Of a stretch of 61,043 bases of DNA, positions 1 to 6,838 are shown piece after piece. Within the stretch, counting starts at the first letter, position 1. Each line of letters opens with the position of its first letter. Made by a program: the position numbers and the translations under genes. This stretch comes from a virus, in the IMG/VR virus record IMGVR_UViG_3300025687_007811, positions 1 to 61,043 of that record; one strand, given 5' to 3'. A model generated the notes under the pieces. It searched no databases. It saw only the letters and a list, made by a program, of their open reading frames with translations, and was not told where the DNA came from.

Positions 1-71
1 ATAAGGGAATTGGTGAATTTTCTAAACTAAAAAATGCTTGTGACAACTTAGAGGAATGGCTGAATGAATAA
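1..71 (+). CDS. 3' end of a truncated upstream gene
   Basis: An open frame enters from the window edge (codons in phase from base 3) and stops with TAA at 69-71. Only about 22 C-terminal residues are visible, ending CDNLEEWLNE. They overlap the start of the NADAR gene by 8 bases, as neighbouring phage genes do here. No family can be assigned. Confidence 0.55.
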   Translation, partial: KGIGEFSKLKNACDNLEEWLNE

Positions 72-537
72 ATCTTATCACTTTTTTTATAGAACAGCTT
101 CACCGTTTTCTAATTGGCATTATTCGCCGTTTTGGTATCGAGGCGTTCGTTATAATTGTGTCGAACAGTTTATGATGGCTCATAAAGCGAAATTGTTTAA
201 GGATAAAGAAACACTAGATGCCATTATGGAAACTGAGTCCCCAAGAGAACAGAAGCGGCTTGGTCGTAAGGTTAAAAATTTTGATCCAGAAGTTTGGGAT
301 TCTGTTTGTCAACAGATTGTTTTCACTGGATGCTGGCACAAAATTGACGAAAATGAAGACATTCGACTTGCACTCTTGAGAACCGAAGATAAAATCTTGG
401 TCGAGGCGTCACCAACCGATAGGATTTGGGGAATTGGATTCTCAGAAGAGGACGCTTTAAAAGATGGTAACATATATCGTTGGGGTCAAAACCTACTAGG
501 AATTATTTTAACAGAAATTAAAGTTGGGATATCGTAA
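64..537 (+). CDS. NADAR (YbiA/RibX-like) N-glycosidase family protein
   Basis: 157 residues, normal length for a stand-alone NADAR domain (older name DUF1768). The family signature is visible: an N-terminal SPFSNWHYSPF stretch, NCVEQFMMAHKA at about 31-42, a conserved WGIGFSEED near 122-130 and a C-terminal NLLGIILTEI helix. Family members hydrolyse N-glycosidic bonds; some act on riboflavin intermediates and others remove ADP-ribose from guanine in DNA, opposing DarT-type toxins. The gene ends TAATG, overlapping the next start by one base, and heads a run of RNA-repair genes. An anti-defence role (reversing ADP-ribosylation of nucleic acid) is inference; the family call is firm. Confidence 0.85.
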   Translation: MNKSYHFFYRTASPFSNWHYSPFWYRGVRYNCVEQFMMAHKAKLFKDKETLDAIMETESPREQKRLGRKVKNFDPEVWDSVCQQIVFTGCWHKIDENEDIRLALLRTEDKILVEASPTDRIWGIGFSEEDALKDGNIYRWGQNLLGIILTEIKVGIS

Positions 538-2087
538 TGTTTAACTTTTTTGATCCATTCAAAGATGATATTTGTTTTGAACGCCTGTTCATTACTAGTG
601 ATCTACATGCTTACCACAAGAATATTTGTGCTGGAAGCACTGACTGGGATCGTGGTGCTGATCGACAGTTTGATAATCCAATTGAAATGACCAATACGCT
701 AATTGAAAATATTAATGAGACTGTTGGTGAAAACGATCTTCTAATTAGTATGGGTGATTGGGCTTTTGGTGGTCCAGATAAGGCAAGGAAGTTTCGTAAC
801 CTGATTAATTGCCGAAACATTGCTCATATTTTTGGAAACCATGACAAGAATGCATGGAAGAATCGCGACATGTTTATTTGGACCGGACACTACAACGAGT
901 TCCGGTTTGACAAGAAGCTTATTTGTATGATGCATTACCCATTGGCAAGCTGGAATGAAAGCGGTCGTGGTAGCATCATGCTACACGGACATTGTGTAGA
1001 TAAGGAAACAGAAATTCTTACATATTCTGGATGGAAAAAACATGATCAAATTATTGTTGGTGAGCCATTACCCACATATAGTCAGCAATTGGGAAAAATT
1101 GTTGACGATACTGTAAAAGATGTATTATCATTTGATTATATTGGCGATATGTATACACATGAAGGAAAATCTATTAATCTAAGGGTTACTTCTAATCATA
1201 CAATGATTCATTTTGGTCAATCTGATCATATCGTGCATAAAATATCTGCTCAAGACTTATTTAAAAGAAAAACGGCTAAATTCAAAAGGTGTGGAATCCA
1301 CACTAATCAATCTGGCATCAAATTAAGCAATGATCTTATTAAGTTGTACGTCCTTATTTCCTCTGATGGTTCTGTAAAAAATGATACTAAATTAGTACGT
1401 ATTAGGATTAAAAAAGACCACAAACAGAAATATCTAAGATCTGTATTAAAGAAACTTGATTTAGACTTCGAGGAACTAAAGAACGACAAATATGTTTCTT
1501 TTAATTTTTATCTTCCTGAAGAACTATCGAAGTTTAAGATCAAAGGAAATGATCCACAATTAGATGATATAAATCAGGAACAATTTAAAATTCTTCTGGA
1601 AGCATATGCACATTCTGATGGTAATAAAAATGGAAAGGGTTATATTATCTATTCCTCAAAAGAGGGTGAAATTGATCAGCTTCAAATGATTGCTATTCAG
1701 AATGGATTCGGTGCAACAAAGCATGAGAGAGTTCATGGATTTAGTTCTAATCCATCATATCAGCTTTCCGTGTATCCATCTAAATTTAATAATATTCAAA
1801 AGCTAGATGAAAGACACTCTATTGAAAATGTTCAAAATGAATTTGTGTGGTGCATCAAGACTCACAACCAAAACTTTTTTATGAGAAGGATGGGCAAAGT
1901 TCATTTAACCGGCAATTGTCATAATCACCTGCATTCTGATTTTACTCGTGGTAGGATTTTTGATGTTGGCGTTGACAATCCACGATGGAATTTTCGACCA
2001 GTAGCTTTTAGTGAACTGTTCAAGATTGCCATGAATACTGATATTTTTGTAAGCGATCATCATAGTGGTGATCTGAAGGGATGGTAA
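537..2087 (+). CDS. Calcineurin-like metallophosphoesterase interrupted by an intein
   Basis: 516 codons. Residues 1-152 and 461-516 form a 208-residue metallophosphoesterase with the metal-binding motifs in order: SDLHAYH (21-27), GDWAFGG (73-79), GNHDKN (100-105), MMHYP (131-135) and, across the splice junction, LHGH-CHNHLH. Residues 153-460 are an intein sitting inside the final GHxH metal motif, so the enzyme is inactive until splicing. The gene lies just before a polynucleotide-kinase-like protein and an RNA ligase, so it may supply the phosphatase step of end healing, as the central phosphatase domain does in bacterial Pnkp. That role is inference; it could also act on nucleotides or cyclic phosphates. 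Confidence 0.88.
   Translation: MFNFFDPFKDDICFERLFITSDLHAYHKNICAGSTDWDRGADRQFDNPIEMTNTLIENINETVGENDLLISMGDWAFGGPDKARKFRNLINCRNIAHIFGNHDKNAWKNRDMFIWTGHYNEFRFDKKLICMMHYPLASWNESGRGSIMLHGHCVDKETEILTYSGWKKHDQIIVGEPLPTYSQQLGKIVDDTVKDVLSFDYIGDMYTHEGKSINLRVTSNHTMIHFGQSDHIVHKISAQDLFKRKTAKFKRCGIHTNQSGIKLSNDLIKLYVLISSDGSVKNDTKLVRIRIKKDHKQKYLRSVLKKLDLDFEELKNDKYVSFNFYLPEELSKFKIKGNDPQLDDINQEQFKILLEAYAHSDGNKNGKGYIIYSSKEGEIDQLQMIAIQNGFGATKHERVHGFSSNPSYQLSVYPSKFNNIQKLDERHSIENVQNEFVWCIKTHNQNFFMRRMGKVHLTGNCHNHLHSDFTRGRIFDVGVDNPRWNFRPVAFSELFKIAMNTDIFVSDHHSGDLKGW
993..1916 (+). mobile_element. Intein with LAGLIDADG-type endonuclease in the phosphoesterase
   Basis: The intein covers codons 153-460 (308 residues). 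It starts with Cys1 (CVDKETEILTYSGW, block A) and ends VHLTGN followed by Cys+1, the standard N-terminal Cys / C-terminal Asn / Cys+1 chemistry. The penultimate residue is Gly, not the usual His. Two degenerate LAGLIDADG helices are visible (LYVLISSDGSV and LLEAYAHSDGN), so a homing endonuclease domain is present and may be active. It interrupts the most conserved metal-binding motif of the host protein, a typical intein site. Confidence 0.88.
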
Positions 2088-2182
2088 TATGATACAATAA
2101 CCTACTCCTAAAACTTAAAATGGTGTATTTATTAATAGGCGGTTTAACCGGATTAAATATACCTTTCTGCTGGAGTAAGTTA

Positions 2183-3013
2183 ATGTTAACAAGAAAATGC
2201 CCAATATGCGAAAAAATTTTAGAATATAAGTCACAAAGCGGATACTATACAGCTAATAAAAAAAACTCAAAATGTAGAGCATGTGCTAGTCGCGATTCTG
2301 GTTTTATATCCCGTTTTGCAACAAAGGGTGAAAACACAGGAAAAAATAATGCTTTCTTTGGGAAAAATCACTCTCCAGAAGCAAAGTCAAAAATTAGTTC
2401 TTCTAAAATAGGAAGTAAGCACTCAGAAAAAACAAAAGAAAAGCTAAGGAGGCTAAACACAGGAGAAAACAACCCTATGCATGGAAAAACATTCTATGAA
2501 ATATGGGAAAAAAAATATGGCAAAAAGAAAGCCAGTCATTTATTAGACAAGAAAAAACAAAAAAATAGAGAAGCTTCAAGCGGTAAAAAAAATCCAATGT
2601 ATAATAAGCCATCCCCGAATGGGTCTGGAAATGGATACAAGGGATGGTATAAAGGAAAGTTTTTTAGATCATTACGTGAAGTATGCTACATGATCCAAAT
2701 GGATAATAATTGCATCGACTGGAAAAGTGCTGAAAATATATCAATACCATATCAATTTCATGGAAAAGATCGAACCTATAGACCAGACTTTATAATTAAT
2801 GGTTCTATAATTGTAGAAATAAAGCCAAAGAAGTTATGGGAAACCCCTAGTGTTAAAGCAAAAGTAGATGCAGCAAAAAAATATTGTGATGCAAATAATT
2901 TACAATATAGCCTAATAGATGTTCAGGTAGATCGCTCATTAATAAAAAAAAATATAGAACAAATTACTTTTATGGAAAAATATAGAAAGAGGTTTAATGA
3001 TTACGATGTATGA
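2183..3013 (+). CDS. Free-standing homing endonuclease, NUMOD3 repeats plus PD-(D/E)XK-like domain
   Basis: 276 residues from the ATG at 2183, chosen because GGAG sits at 2172-2175; an in-frame ATG at 2120 has no ribosome site. Order: a Cys4 zinc finger (CPICEKIL...CRAC, about 5-35), three NUMOD3-type DNA-binding repeats (GENTGKNNAFFGKNHS, TGENNPMHGKTF, SGKKNPMYNKPS), then a nuclease-like domain with YRPDFIINGSIIVEIKPKK, a PD-(D/E)XK core. It is A-rich compared with its neighbours and sits between the phosphoesterase and kinase genes, consistent with insertion of a selfish gene into the RNA-repair cluster. The end overlaps the kinase start by 17 bases. Confidence 0.8.
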   Translation: MLTRKCPICEKILEYKSQSGYYTANKKNSKCRACASRDSGFISRFATKGENTGKNNAFFGKNHSPEAKSKISSSKIGSKHSEKTKEKLRRLNTGENNPMHGKTFYEIWEKKYGKKKASHLLDKKKQKNREASSGKKNPMYNKPSPNGSGNGYKGWYKGKFFRSLREVCYMIQMDNNCIDWKSAENISIPYQFHGKDRTYRPDFIINGSIIVEIKPKKLWETPSVKAKVDAAKKYCDANNLQYSLIDVQVDRSLIKKNIEQITFMEKYRKRFNDYDV

Positions 3014-3491
3014 GAAAAATTTATTTATCTGTAGGGGCTTACCATCTTCTGGCAAAACCTACGCTGCTAATAAGCTACGCAAGTTTCTGCAAGTGAACAA
3101 TAGCGACTGTTTTATCTTCTCAACCGATGATCATTGGTTGGATGAAAACGGTGTCTATAATTTTCAGCCGCAATATCTTGCAAAAGCCCATAGGTGGAAT
3201 CGTGATCGTGTTGCTACGGCGATGGAAAAGCATGTTCGCAATATCGTCGTAGACAATACGAACACAACCCTAAAAGAGATGAAAGCCTATATTGATTTAG
3301 CCCGAAATAATGGTTATGGGGTAACACTTGTTTACCCGAATACCAGTTGGGCGTGGAATGTTCAGGAGTGTGCCAAACGGAATTCTCACGGGGTTCCGCT
3401 GGAAACTATCCAGAAAATGTTTGACAGATTCGAAGGACATGCTACAATTGAGGGAAAGCTTGGAGAAGTCAATTATTTAGGAATTAAGTAA
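2997..3491 (+). CDS. P-loop kinase, polynucleotide-kinase-like
   Basis: 164 residues. A Walker A motif (GLPSSGKT, about 14-21) near the N-terminus is followed by STDDHWLD and VVDNTNTT, the layout of AAA_33 / T4 Pnk N-terminal / NEDD4BP2-like kinases that phosphorylate 5' ends of nucleic acids. It has no phosphatase domain of its own, unlike T4 Pnkp. Start at 2997 or 3006 (both in frame). The stop overlaps the RNA ligase start by one base (TAATG), so the two are translationally coupled; together with the upstream phosphoesterase they give the three activities needed for RNA repair. The nucleic-acid substrate is inferred from the neighbourhood. Confidence 0.8.
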   Translation: MITMYEKNLFICRGLPSSGKTYAANKLRKFLQVNNSDCFIFSTDDHWLDENGVYNFQPQYLAKAHRWNRDRVATAMEKHVRNIVVDNTNTTLKEMKAYIDLARNNGYGVTLVYPNTSWAWNVQECAKRNSHGVPLETIQKMFDRFEGHATIEGKLGEVNYLGIK

Positions 3492-4573
3492 TGAAGATTT
3501 TGGAAATGCTTCGGTCTGGTGTAACCCTACAGGAACTTGAGTCGAAGTATGGAATTAAAAGCAACTGTCATGAAGACGGTCGAGTTATCTTAAACTATGA
3601 CCAGATCGATTCTTATAATCATCGATTTACCGATTTCGTCCGCGAGTGTCGCGGTCTAGTTACTCACAAAGATGGCTGGCCGCTAATTGCTCGTGCTTTT
3701 GATCGATTCTTCAATTTGGGTGAATACCCAAAAGAACAGAATCAGTTTGTGTGGGAGGATTGTTTAGGATACCATAAGGAAGATGGATCTTTAATCATCG
3801 TGTATCGATGGAATGATAAATGGCATCTAAACACACGTAATTCATTTGGTGATGGAGAGGTTAATAATTCCGGCATGTCTTGGCGTGATTTGTTCACAAT
3901 TGCCTTGCCGGGCTGGGAACTGAATCTACACCCACATTATACTTATTGTTTCGAACTTTGTTCTCGTTATAATAAGATTGTGCGTGATTACAAAGAGCCA
4001 ACGGCGTACCTGTTGACATGTTTTGATGGATCAAATGAATGCAGTCCTTCATTCGTTTCAAATGAGACCTCTTGGATTGGTGCTTGTCTACCAGAAGTTA
4101 ATGGTTTTGGTAACGAAGTAGATGCACAGCGTTATATTGAGGAATTGGTTAAGAACGACAAAACGTTCGAGGGTCTTGTATTGCGAGACATTCATGACCG
4201 TCGTATTAAAATCAAATCCGCAGAGTATATTGCTTTGCATCGACTAAACAATAACGGTAACATCCTTCATCCAAAGAATATTCTCCCTTTTATCTTGAAG
4301 GGCGAAGAAGATGAGGTCTTGCAGTATTTTCCAGAAATTTCAGAGCAAACGCTTGAAATCAAGGCGTTTGTTGATAAAATGAAGGAAGAGCTAGACAACA
4401 TCTGGTTTTCATATGGAGATATTAAAAATCGCAAGCGGTTCGCACTTGCAGTCAAGGATCATCCGTTGTCTGGATATTTGTTTGAGGCAAGAAAAAAAGA
4501 AAGCCATCCCGTTGAGGAAATGCTTTCAAGCCCAGAACTTCTGTTAAAACTTATCATAAGGAATAAAGAATGA
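3491..4573 (+). CDS. T4 Rnl1-type RNA ligase
   Basis: 360 residues, close to T4 RNA ligase 1 (374). The adenylated-lysine motif I is KEDGSLI with the nucleophile at K96, nearly the same place as in T4 Rnl1. Further motifs: FELCSRYNKIV (about 156-166), FEGLVLRD (about 231-238) and RIKIKSAEYIALHRL (motif V, about 243-257). Rnl1 enzymes seal RNA breaks with 3'-OH and 5'-phosphate ends and in T4 repair tRNA cut by a host anticodon nuclease. Here it follows a kinase and a phosphoesterase and precedes a huge tRNA array, so tRNA repair is a natural inference. Confidence 0.93.
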   Translation: MKILEMLRSGVTLQELESKYGIKSNCHEDGRVILNYDQIDSYNHRFTDFVRECRGLVTHKDGWPLIARAFDRFFNLGEYPKEQNQFVWEDCLGYHKEDGSLIIVYRWNDKWHLNTRNSFGDGEVNNSGMSWRDLFTIALPGWELNLHPHYTYCFELCSRYNKIVRDYKEPTAYLLTCFDGSNECSPSFVSNETSWIGACLPEVNGFGNEVDAQRYIEELVKNDKTFEGLVLRDIHDRRIKIKSAEYIALHRLNNNGNILHPKNILPFILKGEEDEVLQYFPEISEQTLEIKAFVDKMKEELDNIWFSYGDIKNRKRFALAVKDHPLSGYLFEARKKESHPVEEMLSSPELLLKLIIRNKE

Positions 4574-4818
4574 GAACCTTTGAGAACGATCATATTGTCT
4601 ACGACATTTGTGCTAAATATCACAATGGTTCACTCAATGAGTTGCAGGCTATGTATCAGCTTCAGGCAACTGGTCTGTCTCAAAAAGAGGCAGATCAGCA
4701 ACTGACCGACTTTTACCGCGTTCATATTAATCCGTCAGTTTTGCTAGTAAAGATTGTGGGCGTTTTTGTGATTGCCGTTTTAGTTCTATCCCTTTTTCTT
4801 TTCTTGATTTCACCGTAG
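4570..4818 (+). CDS. Small membrane protein
   Basis: 82 residues. The first 55 or so are soluble and helical (GSLNELQAMYQLQATGLSQ resembles a short helical-hairpin domain); residues about 56-80 form one hydrophobic transmembrane helix ending at the C-terminus (tail-anchored layout). It overlaps the RNA ligase end by 4 bases (ATGA). No family recognised; it may place a small soluble domain at the inner membrane. Confidence 0.7.
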   Translation: MRTFENDHIVYDICAKYHNGSLNELQAMYQLQATGLSQKEADQQLTDFYRVHINPSVLLVKIVGVFVIAVLVLSLFLFLISP

Positions 4819-4828
4819 GAGAATAGCA

Positions 4829-5038
4829 ATGGCGAAGTACAATACTGCTGTTAAGCATGAGGGCAAGTTGACAAAAATCACGACTCCATCAAGGTTTGGT
4901 TCACACAAATCTATGGTTGTCGAACACCTAGAAGATGGAAGAGTTGTTTGCCGCGATGATTACGGGGATTATACAACCTCCGTATCGCGTCTGGATAACG
5001 GATTGGCCGATCCCAATCGCTATTCAAGAAAAATGTAA
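4829..5038 (+). CDS. Small hypothetical protein
   Basis: 69 residues, start preceded by GGAG at 4817-4820. Charged, no membrane segment, with a likely small beta fold (KLTKITTPSRFGSHKSMVVEHLEDGRVVCRDDYG). It is the last protein gene before the tRNA region and follows its neighbour by 10 bases, so probably belongs to the same operon. Function unknown. Confidence 0.6.
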   Translation: MAKYNTAVKHEGKLTKITTPSRFGSHKSMVVEHLEDGRVVCRDDYGDYTTSVSRLDNGLADPNRYSRKM

Positions 5039-5088
5039 AAAACTCTCTACAAAATCCTCTTCTTAGGAGTATAATAATGTAGACATGA

Positions 5089-5162
5089 CGCGGAGGGCAG
5101 GTCGGTATCTGAGTTAGCCTCATAAGCTAATCCAAATATGGTTCAACTCCATACTTTCGCTA
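5089..5162 (+). tRNA. tRNA-Met(CAT), probably initiator
   Basis: Anticodon arm TTAGC-CTCATAA-GCTAA and T arm TATGG-TTCAACT-CCATA are clear. Acceptor GCGGAGG pairs with CTTTCGC. If the A before the trailing CTT is the discriminator, as in the other genes here, the outermost pair is C against T, a mismatch expected of an initiator. One base is extra in the usual numbering, so exact ends are uncertain by one. Confidence 0.75.
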
Positions 5163-5285
5163 CTTATCGGTGCGGGGATATTTAGATATAGTTCACGAGG
5201 GAGGCCCGCACAACCTCCGTGATTAAATTCTTACTGAAAAATGTGTAGAGCTATATTGTTTTTAACGTATTAAAGGTTTGTATCA
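5163..5285 (+). other. Structured leader between tRNA-Met and a small reading frame
   Basis: No gene is visible. A 7-bp stem GTGCGGG / CCCGCAC (about 5171-5211) encloses a loop containing a GAGGGAGG run; the CACG...CCTCCGTG segment can form a competing hairpin. The two alternatives resemble an attenuator or a relic of a tRNA acceptor stem. No T arm is present, so it is not a tRNA. Confidence 0.3.
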
Positions 5286-5387
5286 ATGAGTAATATAACA
5301 AGAAAACCCGAATGGCATCAAGTGTCTGAATTATCTTCAGTCATTCGCGGACTCTTTGCGTATGCCGTTGATAATGGTCCAAGCTAA
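5286..5387 (+). CDS. Possible 33-residue small protein
   Basis: ATG at 5286 to TAA at 5385-5387 gives 33 residues (MSNITRKPEWHQVSELSSVI at the start, ending VDNGPS). A weak AAAGG lies 13-17 bases upstream, too far to be a good ribosome site, so translation is uncertain. A strong terminator follows at 5411-5448, so the region is transcribed. No family recognised. Confidence 0.35.
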   Translation: MSNITRKPEWHQVSELSSVIRGLFAYAVDNGPS

Positions 5388-5410
5388 TAATACGTTCACC
5401 AAATGAGTAC

Positions 5411-5448
5411 AAGGCTAGGTGAACGAAAGTTTTCCTAGCCTTTTTTTT
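5411..5448 (+). terminator. Rho-independent terminator
   Basis: Stem GGCTAGG / CCTAGCC with a 14-base loop, followed by eight T residues (5441-5448). It separates the first tRNA and small frame from the Ala/Ser tRNA pair. Confidence 0.88.
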
Positions 5449-5470
5449 GTGTCTACGACACGATTTAAAT

Positions 5471-5542
5471 GGGATCACCAGCGGGACTGGCGACGGGTCT
5501 TGCAAATCCGTTTGTAGAAGGGTTCGACTCCCTCGGGTTCCA
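5471..5542 (+). tRNA. tRNA-Ala(TGC)
   Basis: Anticodon arm CGGGT-CTTGCAA-ATCCG reads TGC at 5511-5513. The acceptor GGGATCA / GGGTTCC contains the G3:T70 wobble pair that defines alanine tRNAs, with A73. Innermost acceptor and outermost T-stem pairs are mismatched. Ends A-CTT, no CCA encoded. Confidence 0.8.
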
Positions 5543-5549
5543 CTTAAAA

Positions 5550-5636
5550 GGCGGGTTGACAGAGAGGTAATGTGTCTGTTTCGAAAACAGAAGCCGGTTT
5601 GAAAAAGCCGAAGGCGTTCGATTCGCCTACCCGCCG
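5550..5636 (+). tRNA. tRNA-Ser(CGA)
   Basis: Perfect acceptor GGCGGGT / ACCCGCC, anticodon loop TTCGAAA (CGA at 5582-5584), long variable arm and T arm AGGCG-TTCGATT-CGCCT; G73 as expected for serine. Seven bases separate it from tRNA-Ala, so both lie on one transcript. Confidence 0.9.
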
Positions 5637-5669
5637 CTCAAAAATCTGGGAAACCAGAAAAACGATCCT

Positions 5670-5697
5670 TGACAACTGAAAAACAAGTGGTAAAATA
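5670..5697 (+). promoter_or_regulatory. Sigma70-type promoter
   Basis: TTGACA at 5670-5675 and TAAAAT at 5692-5697, spacer 16. The transcript would begin at about 5703, in a 7-bp hairpin GTGTGGA / TCCACAC (5701-5737), just ahead of tRNA-Ile(TAT). Confidence 0.7.
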
Positions 5698-5743
5698 AAA
5701 GTGTGGACAGGGCAGTAAGCGAGAAAGTCCATCCACACTACAT

Positions 5744-5816
5744 GCGGAGCGGAAGGTTGGTGATCTTAGAGCTTCTTATAAAGGTTCTCAACTGCGTTCG
5801 AATCGCAGGCTCCGTA
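5744..5816 (+). tRNA. tRNA-Ile(TAT)
   Basis: Acceptor GCGGAGC / GCTCCGT (G1:T72), A73 then CTT. T arm CTGCG-TTCGAAT-CGCAG. Anticodon loop CTTATAA reads TAT at 5777-5779, with a weaker stem (two G:T pairs). A TAT anticodon would read AUA directly. Confidence 0.75.
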
Positions 5817-5857
5817 CTTTTTTAAAAAATCGCAAATTTAACAGCTTATAAGACCTT

Positions 5858-5884
5858 TTGGCGTATATAATACTGAGACAGTAT
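5858..5884 (+). promoter_or_regulatory. Homing-endonuclease promoter with start-site hairpin
   Basis: A TTTTGGCGTATATAATAC block with TATAAT at 5866-5871, followed at once by the hairpin ATACTG-AGA-CAGTAT (5870-5884). The same layout recurs upstream of other endonuclease genes in this window. Confidence 0.6.
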
Positions 5885-5905
5885 ATTTTACACAAAGGGG
5901 TAACA

Positions 5906-6349
5906 ATGGCCAAAGAGACTAAATTTTGTAAAAAATGCAATCAAGAAAAACATGTTGACGATTTTCCCATACGGCAAGTAAGCAACTCAAGCGGAGGAAA
6001 AACTCGAAAAAGAAGACACGAGTGTCGATTATGCTACAATGAATACATCAAGAATTACTTAAAAGGAAATAGTAAGCATAAGGAACGAGTTGCAAACGGC
6101 AAACAAGCAAAAAGAAACAAGGTACGAGAAATAAAAGAAAAATCTGAATGTCAAATTTGCGGGTACAATAAAACACCAAATGCTTTACACTTTCATCATA
6201 TTGATCCTAAAGATAAAAAATTCAATATAGGATGGGCGTGTGGAGAGGGAAGAAAATGGTCTGATATTGAAAAAGAAATGAAAAAGTGTGTAATACTGTG
6301 TGCAAACTGTCATGCAGAAGTTGAAGATGGAACAACTAAGTTGGAATAA
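5906..6349 (+). CDS. HNH homing endonuclease
   Basis: 147 residues from ATG 5906, chosen for the AAAGGGG ribosome site at 5895-5900; the upstream in-frame ATG lies inside the promoter hairpin. An N-terminal zinc finger (CKKCNQEK...CRLC) is followed by an HNH domain: CQICGY, LHFHHIDPKDKKF and CANCHAE (metal and catalytic histidines plus two CxxC pairs). Stand-alone, between tRNA genes, A-rich like other endonuclease genes here. Likely a selfish gene targeting tRNA-array DNA. Confidence 0.85.
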   Translation: MAKETKFCKKCNQEKHVDDFPIRQVSNSSGGKTRKRRHECRLCYNEYIKNYLKGNSKHKERVANGKQAKRNKVREIKEKSECQICGYNKTPNALHFHHIDPKDKKFNIGWACGEGRKWSDIEKEMKKCVILCANCHAEVEDGTTKLE

Positions 6350-6355
6350 TACAAT

Positions 6356-6436
6356 GGCGAGACTTCTGAGTGGGATCAGAATTGGTCTGTAACACCAATG
6401 CTCTTGAGCTAAGCGGTTCGATTCCGTATCTCGTCA
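6356..6436 (+). tRNA. tRNA-Tyr(GTA)
   Basis: Acceptor GGCGAGA / TCTCGTC, anticodon arm TTGGT-CTGTAAC-ACCAA (GTA at 6389-6391), A73. It has a long variable arm, normal for bacterial tyrosine tRNA. Confidence 0.87.
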
Positions 6437-6490
6437 CTCGGCTAAATCTGATCAGTCCCTTTGGCTCATGACTGAAGGGTGCCGAAACCA
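6437..6490 (+). other. Possible tRNA relic with a CAT anticodon-like hairpin
   Basis: An 8-bp hairpin (CCCTTTGG / CTGAAGGG) with loop CTCATGA would present a CAT anticodon, enclosed by TCGGC / GCCGA. No T arm or acceptor partner can be found, so it looks like a decayed or partial tRNA. Confidence 0.3.
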
Positions 6491-6561
6491 CACGAATTGG
6501 TGTAACGATAGCACACTCTCCAGATAGGGGAGGAGTCGGGGTTTAATTCCTTGGTTCGTGA
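6491..6561 (+). tRNA. tRNA-like gene, loop CAGATAG (nominal GAT), lacks U33
   Basis: Good cloverleaf: acceptor CACGAAT / GTTCGTG, D stem GTG / CAC, anticodon stem CTCTC / GGGAG and T arm CGGGG-TTTAATT-CCTTG, A73 then CTT. The 7-base loop is CAGATAG, so position 33 is A instead of the near-invariant U and the nominal anticodon is GAT. A normal Ile(GAT) exists at 9978, so this copy may be non-decoding or degenerate. Confidence 0.55.
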
Positions 6562-6669
6562 CTTTATACAGAGATTACCCACAGCGTGCCTAATAAACAC
6601 GTCCACTAAAATAGTGGGAAGTTCTGGAAAGGCTCGATTTCTTGTTCCTGTATTAAAAAAATCGAAAAC
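6562..6669 (+). other. Possible degenerate tRNA
   Basis: ATACAG (6567-6572) and CTGTAT (about 6645-6650) could pair as an acceptor, and a CCAC / GTGG hairpin lies between, but the T arm is poor (CTCGATT loop with weak stem) and no proper anticodon is seen. Reported as a likely relic only. Confidence 0.25.
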
Positions 6670-6742
6670 GGCACTATGGTCTAATGGTAAGGACGTTACT
6701 CTTTCAAAGTAAAGTTGGCGGGTTCGACTCCCCCTAGTGTCA
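6670..6742 (+). tRNA. tRNA-Glu(TTC)
   Basis: Acceptor GGCACTA / TAGTGTC, anticodon arm TTACT-CTTTCAA-AGTAA (TTC at 6713-6715), T loop TTCGACT, A73 then CTT. Confidence 0.92.
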
Positions 6743-6800
6743 CTTTTTCTACAAAAACTCAAATTTTAATGTCAATTTATAACTGATTGAGGGTTCGAAT

Positions 6801-6826
6801 GGGGTATAATATCTTGGTTCAAGATA
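6801..6826 (+). promoter_or_regulatory. Homing-endonuclease promoter with start-site hairpin
   Basis: GGGGTATAAT with TATAAT at 6805-6810, then the hairpin TATCTTG-GTT-CAAGATA (6810-6826) just upstream of the ribosome site AAGGAGGGG. Confidence 0.6.
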
Positions 6827-6838
6827 AGGAGGGGATCA

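Noticed and set aside
5471-5542. Reading this tRNA as Cys(GCA)
   Set aside because: The stem only pairs with a TGC anticodon, and G3:T70 plus A73 specify alanine.
5744-5816. Reading this tRNA as Leu(TAA)
   Set aside because: No long variable arm, and the loop with correct U33 gives TAT.
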